Origin: Bdellovibrionales bacterium Ga0074137
GTDB taxonomy: Bacteria; Bdellovibrionota; Bdellovibrionia; Bdellovibrionales; JAMPXM01
Direction of reading: 5' to 3'
Length of the DNA: 64,000 nt
NCBI GenBank assembly: GCA_001464715.1
Contig: LNDT01000034.1
Location: 19,321-83,320 of the forward strand
In this document: positions 1 to 8,724 of the stretch, in pieces
Numbering within the stretch: the first letter of the stretch is position 1
Layout of the letters: the number at the start of each line of letters is the position of its first letter
The notes under the pieces: generated by a model
What the model was told of the DNA's origin: nothing
The model's input: the letters and a program-made list of their open reading frames with translations, nothing else
Database searches by the model: none
Made by a program: the position numbers and the translations under genes

Positions 1-475
1 CGCGTTTCATAGCGACACCACCGGGCATCAGCTCGACGTTCCGGCTACTCCCCATGGCGCCGGCACCGAAACCGTAGAATTTCGTTCCCGTCAGCTGCTT
101 CACGACCGCAGCGACATCGACGACTTTCGCGTCGAGCTGAACGTAGTTCAAATTCTGACGGAACTGCAGATCCTGGCGGATTTTTGAGTTCATCGGAATC
201 GATTGAGCGGCCCAGGCCTGAACGACTTTTGACTCCAATGAAACTTGAGCGCCTTCGACCAAGTTGTTGATTTCGGAAGGATATGCATCAGCTTCACAAA
301 CTTTTCCCGCATCCAGAACAGAAATCAGAGCGCTCGCCAATGCCAAACGCGCTTCACCTGCTTTGACCGCTTCTGCCGAGATTTTATATTCTGGAACAGT
401 TCCTTCATCGGCACGAGCGACCGAAAGTCCGGCACACAGTACAAGCCCCAAGGCCAAAACCGAAAATTTCTTCAT
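1..475 (-). CDS. Secreted hypothetical protein, 3' end outside window
   Basis: Only the first 158 residues are in view because the gene runs off the left edge, so length and function cannot be judged. The protein opens with a clear Sec signal peptide: Lys-Lys at residues 2-3, the hydrophobic run LALGLVLCAGLSV, and a likely signal peptidase I site after ARA at residue 22. The Cys at residue 14 is inside the hydrophobic core and not in a lipobox, so a soluble periplasmic or exported protein is more likely than a lipoprotein. An AGGAG stands six bases before the ATG and fixes the start. The visible mature part has a single Cys (KVCEADAY) and no family motif that I recognise. It is transcribed away from infC, separated from it by a terminator, so it is probably a separate transcription unit. 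Confidence 0.75.
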   Translation of the reverse strand, partial: MKKFSVLALGLVLCAGLSVARADEGTVPEYKISAEAVKAGEARLALASALISVLDAGKVCEADAYPSEINNLVEGAQVSLESKVVQAWAAQSIPMNSKIRQDLQFRQNLNYVQLDAKVVDVAAVVKQLTGTKFYGFGAGAMGSSRNVELMPGGVAMKR

Positions 476-631
476 TTAAAACTCCTAAGATTCATTTGAG
501 AACTGGGTTTCATCGACCCCACTAGCCGTAGCACGGAGCGCGCAGGCTCGAACGTAAGACCTAAGACTTTATAATTTTTCCGACTTGTAATGAAAAAGGC
601 TGCTCTTCAAAGGCTAAAGACGCCTCAAAAG

Positions 632-661
632 AAAAACCCGAACTGTAATAAGTTCGGGTTT
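632..661 (-). terminator. Rho-independent terminator after infC
   Basis: An 11-bp perfect stem (634-644 pairing with 651-661, AAACCCGAACT type) with a 6-base loop is followed on the minus strand by a run of five T. It lies about 70 bases past the infC stop and closes the thrS-infC unit. The rest of 476-729 shows only the leader of the gene to the left. Confidence 0.85.
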
Positions 662-729
662 ACTCGTTCAGTCCTACGACTTCACATCTGCAGGCCCAGC
701 AAACTTTGGCCGAGTCCCACGCTTAAGTT

Positions 730-1617
730 TTACTTTTTCTCTGACGACTTCGCTGCTGCAGCTTCGGTGGCAGCGGCCACCGAAGCGGCTTCTGAGGCCG
801 CCTTCTTCTCGTACTCTTTGATCTTCGCTGGATCCGGAGCGAGGAGAACAAAGAGCTGCTTTCCTTCCATTTTCGGATTGGCTTCAACCAAAGCAAGGTC
901 GCTCAAAGCACCAATCACTTTTTGAAGCAGTCCCATACCAAGCTCTTGGTGAGCCATCTCGCGTCCGTAAAAACGAAGGTTCACTTTCACTTTGTCGCCA
1001 TCAAGCAAGAAGCTTCGAGCCGAGCGCATTTTCACATCGAGATCGTGCTGATCCGTGCGAGGGCGAAGCTGAATTTCTTTGATGACGATGACGGTCTGAT
1101 TCTTTCGAGCCTCGTGTTCTTTTTTCTTCAGCTCGTACTTGTACTTACCGTAATCGGTAATTTTGCACGTCGGCGGTTTCGCCGTCGGAGCGACTTCGAT
1201 CAGATCGAGGCCTTTGGCCTCTGCCATCTTTAAAGCTTCAAACGGAGGGAAAATTCCAAGCATCGTTCCGTCGTCGTCGATAACGCGAACTTCGGGCGCT
1301 CGAATTTCACGATTCACTCGTGGTCCATCTTTTTGAACGGTCGGTCCGCGGCTTCGCGGATTGCGATCCATCGGAGGACGAGGCGTAAATCCGCCGCCGC
1401 CGCCCGGTCCACCACCACTCGGGCGTGGGCCTGGTACGTAAGGAGCTACAACAGTGCCAGGAGCCACCGGAGTGATTGGGCTTGGACCCGCAGGTCTTAC
1501 GCCTGTTGAGGGAGTGATGGGACCTGGACTGCCGCTGGGACGCGGAACCGGACCACCTGAACCACTTCCACCTATACCACCGCCCCCTGGGGGACGATCA
1601 AATCCGTTAGCGCTAAT
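730..1617 (-). CDS. infC: Translation initiation factor IF-3, AUU start
   Basis: IF-3 binds the 30S subunit, keeps subunits apart and checks start-codon pairing. I place the start at an ATT codon at 1617-1615: AGGAGG (1624-1629) sits exactly six bases upstream, and the codon overlaps the thrS TAG. A rare AUU start is the known basis of infC autoregulation in other bacteria. The product is about 295 residues, against roughly 170-180 for a typical IF-3. Residues 1-100 are a Pro/Gly-rich disordered extension, the N domain begins near VNREIRAPEV (101-110), the C domain follows, and the tail (about 272-295) is Ala/Glu/Lys-rich. rpmI and rplT, the usual downstream partners, are absent. The reading frame is open upstream to a TTG at 1701, but that start would lie deep inside thrS with no matching ribosome site. 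Confidence 0.95.
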   Translation of the reverse strand: MSANGFDRPPGGGGIGGSGSGGPVPRPSGSPGPITPSTGVRPAGPSPITPVAPGTVVAPYVPGPRPSGGGPGGGGGFTPRPPMDRNPRSRGPTVQKDGPRVNREIRAPEVRVIDDDGTMLGIFPPFEALKMAEAKGLDLIEVAPTAKPPTCKITDYGKYKYELKKKEHEARKNQTVIVIKEIQLRPRTDQHDLDVKMRSARSFLLDGDKVKVNLRFYGREMAHQELGMGLLQKVIGALSDLALVEANPKMEGKQLFVLLAPDPAKIKEYEKKAASEAASVAAATEAAAAKSSEKK

Positions 1618-3730
1618 GGCGAACCTCCTGTTTTGAAACTGTTTTTGAGTCTGTTTTAGAATCTGATTTTTCGAGGGCCGCACGGTTCTCTTCTGAACCA
1701 ACGGTGTCCGCGATCAAACTCTTGAGACTTCGTTCTTTAATTTCTTCCGAGACAACGCGGGCAAATTCATCAAACGGAAGTCCGTTGATATTTCGTCCGT
1801 CGCCAAGTCGTACGGTGACCGTACGATCTTTTACTTCCTGGTCGCCAACGACCAGCATGTAGGGAACCTTTTGAAGCTGAGCTTCGCGAATCTTGTAACC
1901 AAGCTTTTCGTTTCTCGCGTCGTAGTCAGCGCGAACACCAAGCTTCTTTAAGGTTTTAAGACACTCGCGAGCATACTCATCTTGCTTGTCAGTGAGATTC
2001 ATAATTGTCACTTGCTGAGGCGCAAGCCACGTTGGAAGTCGCCCGCCCGTGTGCTCAAGATAAATACCGATAAATCGCTCAAGAGAACCCAAAATCGCGC
2101 GATGAAGCATGATCGGCCGATGAGCCGCATTGTCCTCTCCGACGTACTCGAGCTTGAAGGCTTCCGGCATGTTGAAATCAAGCTGCAAAGTCCCCAGCTG
2201 CCAACTTCGGCCGATCGCATCGACGAAATGAATTTCAATCTTCGGTCCGTAAAAAGCGCCGTCCCCAGGAGAAATTCCGTACTTGTAGCCAAGATCCTCA
2301 AGACCCTTCTTGAGCGCGCCTTCGGCGACATCCCAAGTTTTATCAGAGCCCATACGGTTTTCGGGCCGCGTCGCCACGATAAGCTTGAAGTCTGTCATCC
2401 CCAAAAGCTCATAAGTTTTTGCGGTGAGCTTCATGAAGTTCAAAATCTCGCCCTGCATCTGCTCAGGCGTGCAGAAGATATGCGCATCATCCTGGCAGAA
2501 AGTGCGGACACGCGTAAGACCATGCATGACACCCGACCGCTCGAAACGATGGAGACGACCAAAGTCCGCCATGCGAATCGGAAGCTCGCGGTATGATTTT
2601 TTCTCGTTCGCGAAGATCAAACAATGCGAAGGGCAGTTCATCGGCTTCATCGAAGTTTGATTTTCATCCTGACCTTCGATTTTTTCTTTCTGAACCGATT
2701 TATCAATGGCCGTGAAATACATATTCTCGCGGTAGTTCGCGTAGTGACCCGATGTTTTGAAAAGCTCCACGTCAAAAATCTGGGGCGTGATAACTTCTTG
2801 ATAATCAAATTCATTGTAAAGATCGCGCATCAAGCGAACGAGCTCATTGTAGACGATCGAACCTTTGCCGGTAAAAAACGGCGATCCCGGAGCCGAAGCG
2901 TGAAACATGAAAAGCCCAAGCTCTTTTCCAAGCTTTCGGTGATCGCGCTTTTTTGCTTCTTCCATTCGAGACAGATAAAGATCGAGATCTTTTTTATCAG
3001 CAAACGCTGTCGCGTAAAGACGCTGAAGCTGCTCGCGAGTTTCGTCCGCACGCCAGTAAGCACCTGCAATCGACATCAATTTTACAGCCTTGATTTGGCT
3101 TGTGCGCTGGATGTGCGGTCCTCGGCAAAGATCAAACCACTTGTCGCCGTTATGATAAATGCCGACGGTTTTAGCGCCGGTCTTGGCGACGATGTCATCA
3201 ATCAGTTCGAGCTTAAAGTGTTCCCCGAGCTTTTTGAAAATTTCTTTGGCCTTTTCAGGAGCCACTTCTTCGCGCGTGATCTCAAGATCCGCACTCATGA
3301 TTTCTTGCATCTTCTTTTCGATCTTCTCAAAATCATCCGGCGAAAAAGTGCGTGGACTTTGGAAATCGTAATAAAATCCGTTTTCGACAACGGGACCAAT
3401 CGTCACTTTTACGTCCGGCCAAATCCCTTGAACGGCCTGCGCCATCACGTGAGCGGCCGTGTGACGAATCACTTCAAGACCTTCGGGGCTTTTTGATGTG
3501 ATGATTTCAATTTTAGTTCCCGACGGAACTGGCTCGCGCAGATCTATGACCTGAGGTTCACCATTAAATTTTGCTCCCAGCGTGGCTTTCGCGAGACCCG
3601 CTCCTATACGTTGTGCGACTTCCAAAACTGTCGGCACGACTGAAAAAGAAACGGCTTTTCCATCGGGAAGAAATATTTGAATCGGACCTGAAACGTCGCT
3701 CATAACTGAGGATTCGCTGGCACGCGACAT
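1613..3730 (-). CDS. thrS: Threonyl-tRNA synthetase
   Basis: This enzyme charges tRNA-Thr with threonine in the cytosol. The order of domains is typical: an N-terminal TGS domain (IQIFLPDGKAVSF), the editing domain (HTAAHVMAQ and the later HNGDKWFDLCRGPH), then the class II catalytic core with the zinc ligand region MKPMNCPSHC, motif 2 RFERSGVMHGLTRVR, motif 3 near GGRLPTWLAPQQV, and the anticodon-binding domain. At 705 residues it is longer than the usual ~640. The excess is a Lys/Ser-rich C-terminal tail of about 45 residues whose codons also carry the infC ribosome-binding site. Neither the first ATG (3730) nor the ATG at 3703 has a good Shine-Dalgarno, so the exact start is open; the shorter form begins MSDVSGPIQI. 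It is the first gene of the thrS-infC unit. Confidence 0.97.
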   Translation of the reverse strand: MSRASESSVMSDVSGPIQIFLPDGKAVSFSVVPTVLEVAQRIGAGLAKATLGAKFNGEPQVIDLREPVPSGTKIEIITSKSPEGLEVIRHTAAHVMAQAVQGIWPDVKVTIGPVVENGFYYDFQSPRTFSPDDFEKIEKKMQEIMSADLEITREEVAPEKAKEIFKKLGEHFKLELIDDIVAKTGAKTVGIYHNGDKWFDLCRGPHIQRTSQIKAVKLMSIAGAYWRADETREQLQRLYATAFADKKDLDLYLSRMEEAKKRDHRKLGKELGLFMFHASAPGSPFFTGKGSIVYNELVRLMRDLYNEFDYQEVITPQIFDVELFKTSGHYANYRENMYFTAIDKSVQKEKIEGQDENQTSMKPMNCPSHCLIFANEKKSYRELPIRMADFGRLHRFERSGVMHGLTRVRTFCQDDAHIFCTPEQMQGEILNFMKLTAKTYELLGMTDFKLIVATRPENRMGSDKTWDVAEGALKKGLEDLGYKYGISPGDGAFYGPKIEIHFVDAIGRSWQLGTLQLDFNMPEAFKLEYVGEDNAAHRPIMLHRAILGSLERFIGIYLEHTGGRLPTWLAPQQVTIMNLTDKQDEYARECLKTLKKLGVRADYDARNEKLGYKIREAQLQKVPYMLVVGDQEVKDRTVTVRLGDGRNINGLPFDEFARVVSEEIKERSLKSLIADTVGSEENRAALEKSDSKTDSKTVSKQEVRH
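1615..1629 (-). promoter_or_regulatory. Shine-Dalgarno and AUU start of infC inside thrS end
   Basis: A perfect AGGAGG (1624-1629), six spacer bases and ATT (1617-1615) are seen directly. The site lies inside the last codons of thrS, whose TAG stop (1615-1613) shares bases with the AUU codon. This predicts translational coupling to thrS plus IF-3-mediated discrimination against its own non-canonical start codon. Confidence 0.85.
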
Positions 3731-4083
3731 GCGAGCCGAAATGAAGGCTCGAGACCGGTAAATAAAATTGAGACCTTAAAAGATGAGGTCCTAAAGAGAT
3801 AGCGCGAAGCGCTGAATGCTGACATCGAATCAATCTACGAGAGTCAGTCGGTTTTTTCAAGGTCCGTCGGTTTGGGGCCTACGCCGCCAATCGCGCATCA
3901 CTTCCGCAGCGGTGTCGCATCGCGGCCAAGCTGTGGTTTCAACCTTTCTCGGCCCTATTTCGGCGCCGATTTGTAGAAGCTTCAGATGGACTCCATCCAG
4001 CGGACTGGTGAACGATCCCAGAGGCCACTGTAAAGTCCGTGCAAAGGCACCGGTGTGGCATTCCGTTCGCACTGTGAAGCGGT
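3731..4083. other. Divergent intergenic region thrS / 4084 gene
   Basis: This 353-base stretch separates thrS from a plus-strand secreted protein gene and must hold both promoters. I see no convincing -35/-10 pair. Three GAGACC/GGTC-type half sites cluster at about 3750-3792 just upstream of thrS and could be an operator. A minus-strand reading frame at 3857-4120 was considered and not called, because it has no ribosome site and no recognisable family. Confidence 0.4.
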
Positions 4084-4674
4084 ATGATGTCCAAAACGAG
4101 TCCGCAACCCACGCTCTCAATGCCCCTATTTACGCTGCTGCGACTGACTGTCTCCGCACTGCTTTTGGCCTTAGCTTTGGCGTCCGAAGCTCGAGCCAAC
4201 GAAGTCTGTGCGGATCTCTTCCAGCCACACTACGAAGGCCTTCTGCATAACCCTGCCGCAAAAGCCCACGCAATGTTGATGGTCAAAAGCACGCTTCCAT
4301 CAGGTGTCTACAATGTTCGAATGACATCGTCTGGCCACTCGAAGAATGAAACTTTGGGGATCTCGTACTCGGGTGCGGACGGTTCAATGTTGGTCCGCCT
4401 TGGGTCGACGTACCTCTTTCAAGGTAGCCCGCTACAACCCAGCACTCTCGTCCAGCTTCTTCCCAATCAGAACGTCGTAATTTCCGGATCAGTTCGGATG
4501 GGTGACTTCGAGTCTTATAATGGTGAAAGCGTTCGCCAAGCGCGCATCGAATTCAGCGAAAGAAAAGATGGAACTGTCGTCCTATTCGTCCAAGAGTCGA
4601 CAAAAAATCGCTCCGTCTTCCGAAACTCCCCCACCGAATTCCAGACAAGCTTCGCCCTAGAAATCATTAGATAA
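4084..4674 (+). CDS. Secreted hypothetical protein
   Basis: A 196-residue reading frame with an N-terminal signal peptide; the hydrophobic core LTVSALLLALALA ends in SEARA before NEVCADLF. The ATG at 4120 (MPLFTLLRL) would give a more standard signal peptide than the ATG at 4084, and no strong Shine-Dalgarno decides between them. The mature part is about 160 residues and beta-rich, with GVYNVRMTSSG, YSGADGSMLVRLG and a final FALEIIR that suggest a small all-beta periplasmic domain. I do not recognise the family. It is convergent with actF, with a long inverted-repeat element between their 3' ends. It is supported by length and signal peptide only. Confidence 0.65.
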   Translation: MMSKTSPQPTLSMPLFTLLRLTVSALLLALALASEARANEVCADLFQPHYEGLLHNPAAKAHAMLMVKSTLPSGVYNVRMTSSGHSKNETLGISYSGADGSMLVRLGSTYLFQGSPLQPSTLVQLLPNQNVVISGSVRMGDFESYNGESVRQARIEFSERKDGTVVLFVQESTKNRSVFRNSPTEFQTSFALEIIR

Positions 4675-4733
4675 GCAGAAAAGCCAACCCTGCGCCCTCC
4701 CCCACAACAGAAGAAACTGACTGAAGCTAAGCT

Positions 4734-4875
4734 GAGGGAGTTTCGTCGTCGCATTTTCCGCGACCTCCGAATCGGGAAGGTCGCGTAAACGCGACCCGAG
4801 GGCCCGGATGGCCCGAGCCGATACGGCGAGCGCAGGAGGCGCGCGTCGCGGAAATTGCGACGACGAAACTCCCTC
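4734..4875. repeat. Modular hairpin repeat element, copy A
   Basis: A 142-bp imperfect palindrome. Outer arms 4734-4764 and 4845-4875 are 31 bp with one mismatch. Inside are nested hairpins: GGTCGCG-TAAA-CGCGACC, and GGGCC-CGGAT-GGCCC near 4800-4814, then a CCGATACGGCGAG module and a GCGCAGGAGGCGC module. The core CCGAATCGGGAAGGTCGCG recurs exactly in copy B (36470-36612), although the outer arms differ. It sits between the 3' ends of two convergent genes and has no U-tract, so it is not a normal intrinsic terminator. It may be a REP-like non-autonomous repeat or a structured 3'-end RNA. Confidence 0.85.
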
Positions 4876-4895
4876 CGAACGCAGTACAGATTCGC

Positions 4896-6101
4896 CTAGT
4901 AGGCGACGTGGTGATGAATAGACTCTTCGATTCGCGGGTCGCGAACGGGAACTAGTTTGTTCTTCGTTAGGAAGTTTGTGACCGACCAAAGGAAGAGACC
5001 ACCCAAAAGTGCGAATGATCCGATCTCCTGCCAAGCAAACTTTGGCGTGTAGGGATCCAAGTTGGGATAAACCATCCAGTGGATATCTACGTACTGCATG
5101 ATCAAGATCAGCACCGAAACCATAACGAGATGGTTCGGCGTGCGCTTCGCCCAGCGCGGAAGAAGCAACAAGAACGGAACTGCAAACTTTAAGATAAGAA
5201 GCGAGAAAGTGATCGTCATCCACCAGCCGTTCGAGCGAGCCAGATAAAAAATCGTCTCTTCAGGAAGGTTTGCGTACCAGATCAAGAGGAACTGTGAAAA
5301 CCCGATGTAGGCCATGAAAACGGTGAAGCCTTTAAGGAACTTTCCAAGGTCATGAAGATGGTCTTCACTGACCAACCCACGCAGCCACCCCTTTTTCATC
5401 GAGTAAACGACGAAGATGATGAGCATCGCAAAGAACGACTGGATAAGACCCGCAAAGTTGTAAACGCCCCAGATGGTAGAGAACCAATGCGGTTGAAGTG
5501 ACATCAAAGTGTCGACCGAGAAAAGCGAGTACGAGAGAGAAAACACGATGATAAATGCAACCGAGAGCGGCACGTTTTTAAGCGTCCACTTAGCGTCGCC
5601 GTCGGCATCTTGCTTCAAAGAGTTTCCGACAATTTTCTTCGAGAAGAAAAGCCAGAGAGCAAAGAACACAACCATTCGAATCACAAAGAAAGTCATATTG
5701 AGATAGGCTTCTTTGCCCTTAAGGATGGCATCGCCCTTCACAACCTCAGGATCGAGCCAGACATAAAGATTCTTGGATCCCAGCAAAAGAACAACCGCTG
5801 CTACGGCCGCAATCGGTAAAAAAGCTGTGAACGATTCAGCGATTCGCCGAACGTTGACGGACCACCCTGCTTTTGAAACGTGCTGAAGGGCGACAAAGAA
5901 AAGTCCACCCAGCGCCAAGTCGGTCCAATACATGAACGACGTCAGAAAGCCATGCCACGCTCTTGCCTGATCTTTATAAAGACCTAAAGCGAACAGCACT
6001 GTGCCAAGAAAAATCGCAACAGAATAAAGTGTGCGAAGCCCTTTCCCTGCGACAAAGTGTCCGGGATTTACTGGGCTCGTCGAATGATTTGAAGCTGCCA
6101 T
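4896..6101 (-). CDS. actF: Alternative Complex III subunit ActF
   Basis: A polytopic membrane protein of 401 residues, about ten predicted helices, related to ActC but without the full NrfD-type signature. In Alternative Complex III it forms one of the two quinol-side membrane subunits that oxidise quinol and pass electrons to cytochrome c carriers. Identification rests on its position as last gene after actE and on features such as MYWTDLALGGLFFVALQHV and the periplasmic loop between helices. The short C-terminal tail ends in HHHVAY. A 54-base gap with a possible AAGGAAAA ribosome site separates it from actE. No cytochrome oxidase genes follow, unlike in many other Alternative Complex III loci. 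Confidence 0.88.
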   Translation of the reverse strand: MAASNHSTSPVNPGHFVAGKGLRTLYSVAIFLGTVLFALGLYKDQARAWHGFLTSFMYWTDLALGGLFFVALQHVSKAGWSVNVRRIAESFTAFLPIAAVAAVVLLLGSKNLYVWLDPEVVKGDAILKGKEAYLNMTFFVIRMVVFFALWLFFSKKIVGNSLKQDADGDAKWTLKNVPLSVAFIIVFSLSYSLFSVDTLMSLQPHWFSTIWGVYNFAGLIQSFFAMLIIFVVYSMKKGWLRGLVSEDHLHDLGKFLKGFTVFMAYIGFSQFLLIWYANLPEETIFYLARSNGWWMTITFSLLILKFAVPFLLLLPRWAKRTPNHLVMVSVLILIMQYVDIHWMVYPNLDPYTPKFAWQEIGSFALLGGLFLWSVTNFLTKNKLVPVRDPRIEESIHHHVAY

Positions 6102-6155
6102 ATTTTCCTTCTTCCAACATAACGGACTTGATCTTAGGTCAAGCCACCGAACGAG

Positions 6156-6824
6156 TTAGTACGAACCTGACGTTTCCGAAGACGTGCCACCGGCCGACTT
6201 ATCTGTCGCTCCGCTTTGGGCCGTCAGCTTTTGCAGACTGCGCACATAATTGACGACGGCCCATCGATCATTCTCATTCACCATTTGATACATGTACGAC
6301 GACATAACGCCCTGACCATCCGTCACGATATGATAGATGCCCGCATCGTTCATCGTGCGAATTTTATCCGACAAAAGCGAAGGCGGTTTCAAAGCCATCT
6401 TTGGTGCGACTGTTCCATCGCCAGCGCCACCGTAACCATGGCAAACGGCGCAGTAGATATCGTACTTGCGACGACCCAGTTCAAGAACCTCGACCGTCGT
6501 ATTTCCTGCGAACGGATTTTTCAGTTTCGCAGTAGCTTCCGCGGCGTTACCCGCGTATTTGTAGGGCGTGTAACCGACTGGAACTGTGCCTTCCGGTGGA
6601 AGCCTCGAAGAACCTTTGGTCGGATTTGATGGCTCGTAATCTTGAGCCTTCAAGGACGGCTGGTCCATCATGTCTTGAATCAGCTCGATGTTAGGAACTT
6701 TCGAGAGCTCTGGATTTTTCTTTGTACATGCGACCGACGCGCTGAGAGCCACAGCGGCCAGCACGAGAGCCGGTACTAAACTTAGAGCTTTGTTTCGAAT
6801 TGTCATTGGCTTCGTGTTCCTCAT
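6156..6824 (-). CDS. actE: Alternative Complex III monoheme cytochrome c ActE
   Basis: A 222-residue lipoprotein with one heme c site, CAVCH followed by GYGGAGDG, and downstream Met residues (VMSSYMYQMV) that can supply the distal ligand. The N-terminus is a signal sequence ending LSASVAC, a lipobox that would anchor the protein to the membrane through the Cys. Its role is to carry electrons out of Alternative Complex III to a soluble cytochrome or an oxidase. The ATG at 6824 overlaps the actD TAA (TAATG), which suggests translational coupling. A second ATG at 6806 gives an equally good signal peptide. Confidence 0.92.
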   Translation of the reverse strand: MRNTKPMTIRNKALSLVPALVLAAVALSASVACTKKNPELSKVPNIELIQDMMDQPSLKAQDYEPSNPTKGSSRLPPEGTVPVGYTPYKYAGNAAEATAKLKNPFAGNTTVEVLELGRRKYDIYCAVCHGYGGAGDGTVAPKMALKPPSLLSDKIRTMNDAGIYHIVTDGQGVMSSYMYQMVNENDRWAVVNYVRSLQKLTAQSGATDKSAGGTSSETSGSY

Positions 6825-7350
6825 TAGTAGTGCGCAACCCGTTTAACTTCGACAGCACCGAGGCTCTTGAGCAGCTGCTCGCAGCGTTCGGCGTTGTAGC
6901 CCGAGTCTTCCGACGAAATAAAAATCGCAAATTTGTGGCAGGTCAGATCGGGGTCGATCACCGGAGGATTGATCTTCGGAAGTCGACAGATCGCAAAAAG
7001 AGCCACGACCGATGAGAGGGCTGCGAAAAGAATCATGATCTCAAACATAATCGGTGCAAACGCAGGCCCCGAGACAAACGGTTTTCCACCGACGTTCAGT
7101 GGCCAGCTCACCGACGAAGTCCAAACCTGAAGAAGTGTTCCCGCACCAAGTCCGATCAATGCGAAAGCAAACGTCACGTAAGGAATAAACGAACGTTTAA
7201 TACCAATCGCCTCTTCCATGCCGTGAACAGGAAACGGAGTGATCGCATCAAACTTCTTAAAGCCAGCCTCGCGAACTTTTCCAGCAGCAACGACACACTC
7301 GTGATCGTCCAGCCAAATTCCCGCAATACCACCTGTGTTACTCTTAGCCA

Positions 7351-7351
<1 letters not shown>
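6824..7351 (-). CDS. actD: Alternative Complex III subunit ActD (DUF3341)
   Basis: 175 residues with two central transmembrane helices (FIPYVTFAFALIGLGAGTLL and MFEIMILFAALSSVVALFAI) and a cytosolic alpha/beta part on either side. The phrase GIAGIWLDDHECVVAAGKVREAGF followed by DAITPFPVHGMEEAIG is typical of the DUF3341 family. ActD is a structural membrane subunit of Alternative Complex III with no cofactor. Its start overlaps the actC stop by one base and its own stop overlaps the actE start, so C-D-E are tightly coupled. Confidence 0.93.

Positions 7352-8720
<1,369 letters not shown>

Positions 8721-8724
<4 letters not shown>

Noticed and set aside
1618..1701. Longer IF-3 starting at TTG 1701
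   Set aside because: It would lie inside thrS and lacks a Shine-Dalgarno, whereas the AUU at 1617 has a perfect one.
3857..4120. Minus-strand frame upstream of thrS with protein-like composition
   Set aside because: Only TTG/GTG starts, no ribosome site, overlaps the start of the better supported plus-strand gene, and no recognisable family.
4734..4875. Copy A (and B) as ordinary intrinsic terminators
   Set aside because: The stems are much longer and more complex than a terminator and no U-tract follows on either strand.
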